From: a virus
DNA: 32,361 nt
Direction: 5' to 3' (one strand)
Virus record (IMG/VR): IMGVR_UViG_3300033153_007823
Span: 1 to 32,361 of that record
Within the stretch, counting starts at the first letter, position 1. The number at the start of each line of letters is the position of its first letter. The notes beneath the pieces are model-generated. The model made no database searches. It saw nothing but the letters and a program-made list of their open reading frames with translations, and was not told the DNA's origin. The position numbers were made by a program, and so were the translations under genes. Shown piece after piece: positions 30,214 through 32,361 of this stretch.

Positions 30214-30553
30214 CTATAGTTTTAGAGACCCGGTAAAAGAAATCCCTGATGGTGCGGTGATCAATAGCGGGAACTTTTCACAACTGGTTCCCGGCACGGA
30301 GATCCTGAAGGATAAGAAACTCACCATCAATGGCGGCAACTGGACCAATGTCAAGAAGCAGCCTCAGTGGACGGTGAACGGAGGAAACTGGACGCAGATA
30401 AGTCGGTGCTCTCACCTGCACCCTGAATGGGTCTCAAGGGGCTTGCCGAAGTGCTCGGTTGAGTGTGAGCATCTGGTGGAAACGGATGAAATCAGGATCG
30501 ACGGTGAGTTGATTGATACTGTCTACCATTACAAAGACAAGGTGATAGAATAA
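30206..30553 (+). CDS. Fibre-associated protein with GGNW repeats
   Basis: A 115-residue protein with three imperfect repeats: VINSGNFSQL, TINGGNWTNV and TVNGGNWTQI, each a short beta strand-turn unit as in a small beta-solenoid. They are followed by SRCSHLHPEWVSRGLPKC and a C-terminal beta segment IDGELIDTVYHYKD. Similar small proteins accompany phage tail fibre genes, but I know no experimental role. GGGAGGTG precedes the ATG with good spacing. It shares one base with the spike gene, so coordinated expression is likely. Confidence 0.7.
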   Translation: MANYSFRDPVKEIPDGAVINSGNFSQLVPGTEILKDKKLTINGGNWTNVKKQPQWTVNGGNWTQISRCSHLHPEWVSRGLPKCSVECEHLVETDEIRIDGELIDTVYHYKDKVIE

Positions 30554-31572
30554 TGACTACCTACTATGTAGACCCGACGGCAACAGGCTCGGATGATGGT
30601 AGCAGTCAGGCTGATGCGTGGACCAGCCTACAGCGCGCCATTGACGGCACTGGGGGGACGCAACCGACAGCAGGAGATACCGTCCTGCTCCGGCATACGG
30701 GATCTCCAAATGATGAAACGCCCTCCGCAGAAATTGACTTTGACGGAAACGGAGGAGACACCACAAATGGGTATGTTAGCTATATTGGCGTAAACTCTTC
30801 TTGGGAAGAGGACGGCACCAGGTACGTGATTGATGGGGGAAGTCTCGGAGCCGGGCTGAGTCTTGCTGTAGGCTATGACACTGTTGACAGAATATTCATT
30901 GCGAATGTGGAGTTTAACAATGCTAAGGACAACGCCTGGGAAGCCTCGGGAACATATCCGGAACATTGGGTATTCTACAACTGCATCTTCTCCGGAGCAA
31001 CCAACGCTGCGTTTGATACCTATTTTCAGAATGTTACCTTTATTCGGTGCGCCTTTTTGGATAATGGTGGAGATGGGTACTATAGACCCCTCTCAGGGAG
31101 ATTTATCCACTGCGCTTTTATGGGAAATAGTGGGAACGGTTTCGGAAACTATCATTCTGGTTGTGTTCTTATCGGTTGTTTATTTCACGATAATGGTGGA
31201 AAGGGGATAAACTTTTCCCATTCCGGAGCGTATGGCTTTGATGTATTAATGCACAATGTAGTTGACGGTAATACTGGTGATGGGATTTACCATAATGGAG
31301 ATCTAATAGATTTTTATATCGGAAACAGAATCACGAATAATGGTGGTTATGGCATTAACCTGGAAGGTGCGTCCCATAGGCTCTTTGACAGCTACAATTT
31401 TATTCAGAACAATACCAGTGGCGCAAGAAACGGTTCCCCGTTAGGACAATACGGATCATTGACTTCCGGGACGGAAGGATATGAGGACAGAGCTAACGAC
31501 AATTTTAATTTGACGTCGTCTGCATCGCTGAGACGGACTGCGGTATCAATTCCAACTGCTCCGACTACTTAA
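30553..31572 (+). CDS. Tail spike-like right-handed beta-helix protein
   Basis: A 339-residue protein that begins YYVDPTATGSDDGSSQADAW, the typical opening of pectate-lyase-like parallel beta-helix proteins. It then has many short coils containing Asn, Gly and aromatic residues (VFYNCIFSGATNAAFDTYF, FIRCAFLDNGGDGYY, DGNTGDGIYHNGDLIDFYI, RITNNGGYGINLEG). Such spikes bind or cleave surface polysaccharide in other phages. No acidic catalytic pair can be assigned by eye. It lies in the host-recognition end of the window, just before a serine-rich protein. Confidence 0.82.
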   Translation: MTTYYVDPTATGSDDGSSQADAWTSLQRAIDGTGGTQPTAGDTVLLRHTGSPNDETPSAEIDFDGNGGDTTNGYVSYIGVNSSWEEDGTRYVIDGGSLGAGLSLAVGYDTVDRIFIANVEFNNAKDNAWEASGTYPEHWVFYNCIFSGATNAAFDTYFQNVTFIRCAFLDNGGDGYYRPLSGRFIHCAFMGNSGNGFGNYHSGCVLIGCLFHDNGGKGINFSHSGAYGFDVLMHNVVDGNTGDGIYHNGDLIDFYIGNRITNNGGYGINLEGASHRLFDSYNFIQNNTSGARNGSPLGQYGSLTSGTEGYEDRANDNFNLTSSASLRRTAVSIPTAPTT

Positions 31573-31577
31573 ACAAC

Positions 31578-32361
31578 ATGGCAAACGAATACTACATAAG
31601 TGCAGGACTGGTTCCGATTGACAATAGCTCCGGGGCAACTGCGAACACGTACTATATCTCTGCGGGGCTGGTGCCGGATGATGAGGCTTCTTCGAGTTCA
31701 AGCAGCTCAAGTGCCTCTTCTAGCAACAGTTCATCATCGTCTAGTACCGGCTCCAGCACAAGTTCGTCTAATAGTTCGTCAAGCTCAAGCAGTAGCAGTT
31801 CGACCTCATCCAGCAATTCAAGTTCATCCAGTTCTACCAGCTCAAGTACCAGCACCAGTTCAAGTTCTTCATCTGAGTCAGTGTCGTCTAGCACAAGTGT
31901 ATCGAGCAGTTCATCGAGTACCAGCAGTTCGGAGTCGGTTTCATCAAGTTCCAGTAGCACAAGTTCGAGCAACAGTTCATCTAGCAGCAGTCATAGTGTT
32001 TCAAGCTCAAGCTCTTCACATTCATTAAGCTCTAGCAGTTCATCTAGCAGTACCAGTTCTTCCGAGAGCAGTAGTTCATCATCGGAGTCCAGTAGTTCAT
32101 CGTCGGAATCCAGCAGTTTTTCATCAAGCACCAGTTCGAGTTCTAGTAGCACGAGCAGCAGTAATTCAAGTAGCAGCAGTTCATCATCTACCAGCACAAG
32201 TTCGTCCACTAGCAGTTCGTCGTCTAGCACCAGTTCCTCTAGCAGTAGTTCATCATCGAGTTCTGAGTCAAGTTCTAGTAGCAGTTCGGAATCTGTTTCT
32301 AGCAGCAGCTCATCCTCATCGCTGTCTTCATCGTCATTGTCTTCCAGCTCATCGTCTTATA
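31578..32361 (+). CDS. Poly-serine-rich protein, partial (runs off right edge)
   Basis: An ATG at 31578, five bases after the spike stop, opens a frame without stop to the window end (261 complete codons). The N terminus has an approximate duplication, NEYYISAGLVP and NTYYISAGLVP. From about residue 37 the protein is almost only serine, in runs of three to ten broken by single Thr, Glu, Asn, Val, His or Leu. All six serine codons are mixed. Such segments may be flexible stalks, exposed and possibly glycosylated, but that is inference. The C-terminal part, which may hold a binding domain, lies outside the window. No clear Shine-Dalgarno sequence is seen; coupling to the spike is likely. Confidence 0.82.
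   Translation, partial: MANEYYISAGLVPIDNSSGATANTYYISAGLVPDDEASSSSSSSSASSSNSSSSSSTGSSTSSSNSSSSSSSSSSTSSSNSSSSSSTSSSTSTSSSSSSESVSSSTSVSSSSSSTSSSESVSSSSSSTSSSNSSSSSSHSVSSSSSSHSLSSSSSSSSTSSSESSSSSSESSSSSSESSSFSSSTSSSSSSTSSSNSSSSSSSSTSTSSSTSSSSSSTSSSSSSSSSSSESSSSSSSESVSSSSSSSSLSSSSLSSSSSSY
31686..32361 (+). repeat. Protein-level serine repeat with scrambled codons
   Basis: About 675 bases encode serine runs interrupted by one residue or by short steps such as ESV. TCA, TCT, TCG, TCC, AGT and AGC are intermixed, so the repeat is strong in protein but irregular in DNA. It continues to the window edge. Confidence 0.85.

Noticed and set aside
31600-32028. Alternative + strand frame through the serine region (Gln/Val/Pro/Arg-rich)
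   Set aside because: It is a shadow in another frame; the frame from 31578 continues from the spike gene and stays open to the window end.
31652-32230. Long minus-strand frames rich in Leu/Glu/Asp opposite the serine region
   Set aside because: They are the complement of serine codons; the composition is fully explained by the + strand poly-serine gene and there is no ribosome binding site.
31686-32361. Possible CRISPR-like or tandem DNA repeat
   Set aside because: Units are irregular in length and codon choice, no constant repeat or spacers exist, and the pattern is a serine protein repeat.
1-32361. tRNA genes, integrase, attachment sites, insertion sequences
   Set aside because: None could be recognised by eye on either strand; a dedicated tRNA search would be decisive for very divergent cases.

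Overview
The window is a contiguous piece of a tailed double-stranded DNA phage genome (Caudoviricetes, siphovirus morphology). All supported genes lie on the + strand and are tightly packed, often with ATGA or TAATG overlaps. The gene order is that of a siphovirus: terminase, portal, head maturation, capsid, neck, tail tube, tail chaperone, tape measure, tail tip, lysis, host-recognition fibres. No contractile sheath gene, integrase, tRNA or clearly bacterial gene was seen. The host cannot be named from this sequence. A 3TM-type holin, an M15-type endolysin and two membrane-anchored coiled-coil proteins next to them fit a Gram-negative host, but that is only a suggestion.

Region 1 (1-5760) is a DNA recombination and repair operon. 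It holds the tail of a Cys-rich gene, a RecA/UvsX-like recombinase, a 5'-3' exonuclease, a PD-(D/E)XK nuclease, and an Mre11/Rad50 (SbcD/SbcC) system. The Rad50-like ATPase is split into two genes placed on either side of the nuclease, with a small separate coiled-coil gene. A zinc-ribbon-like gene closes the operon. A near-consensus sigma70-type promoter (TTGACC-N17-TATAAT, 5780-5808) then starts the structural operon.

Region 2 (5849-13926) is packaging and head: small and large terminase, portal, minor head protein, a prohead protease-scaffold gene with two internal in-frame starts each behind a strong Shine-Dalgarno sequence, a capsid decoration-type protein, and an encapsulin/HK97-type major capsid protein. 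Region 3 (13943-16570) is an unusual four-gene carbohydrate-modification cassette (MptE/DUF115-like, hexapeptide acyltransferase, glycosyltransferase-like, sulfotransferase-like) inserted between capsid and neck genes and translationally coupled to both neighbours.

Region 4 (16567-24914) is neck and tail: connector, stopper, tail-completion and terminator genes, tail tube, a chaperone pair that appears to use a -1 ribosomal frameshift, a 772-residue tape measure, and tail-tip proteins. One small gene near its end is followed, after an in-frame TAA, by an open coiled-coil extension. Region 5 (24976-28047) is a more AT-rich run of small unknown genes, six of them rich in CxxC motifs, with a strong hairpin terminator at 25724-25756. 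Region 6 (28058-29978) is lysis. Region 7 (29983-32361) is host recognition: a protein with NGGNW repeats, a beta-helix spike, and an extreme poly-serine protein that runs off the right edge.
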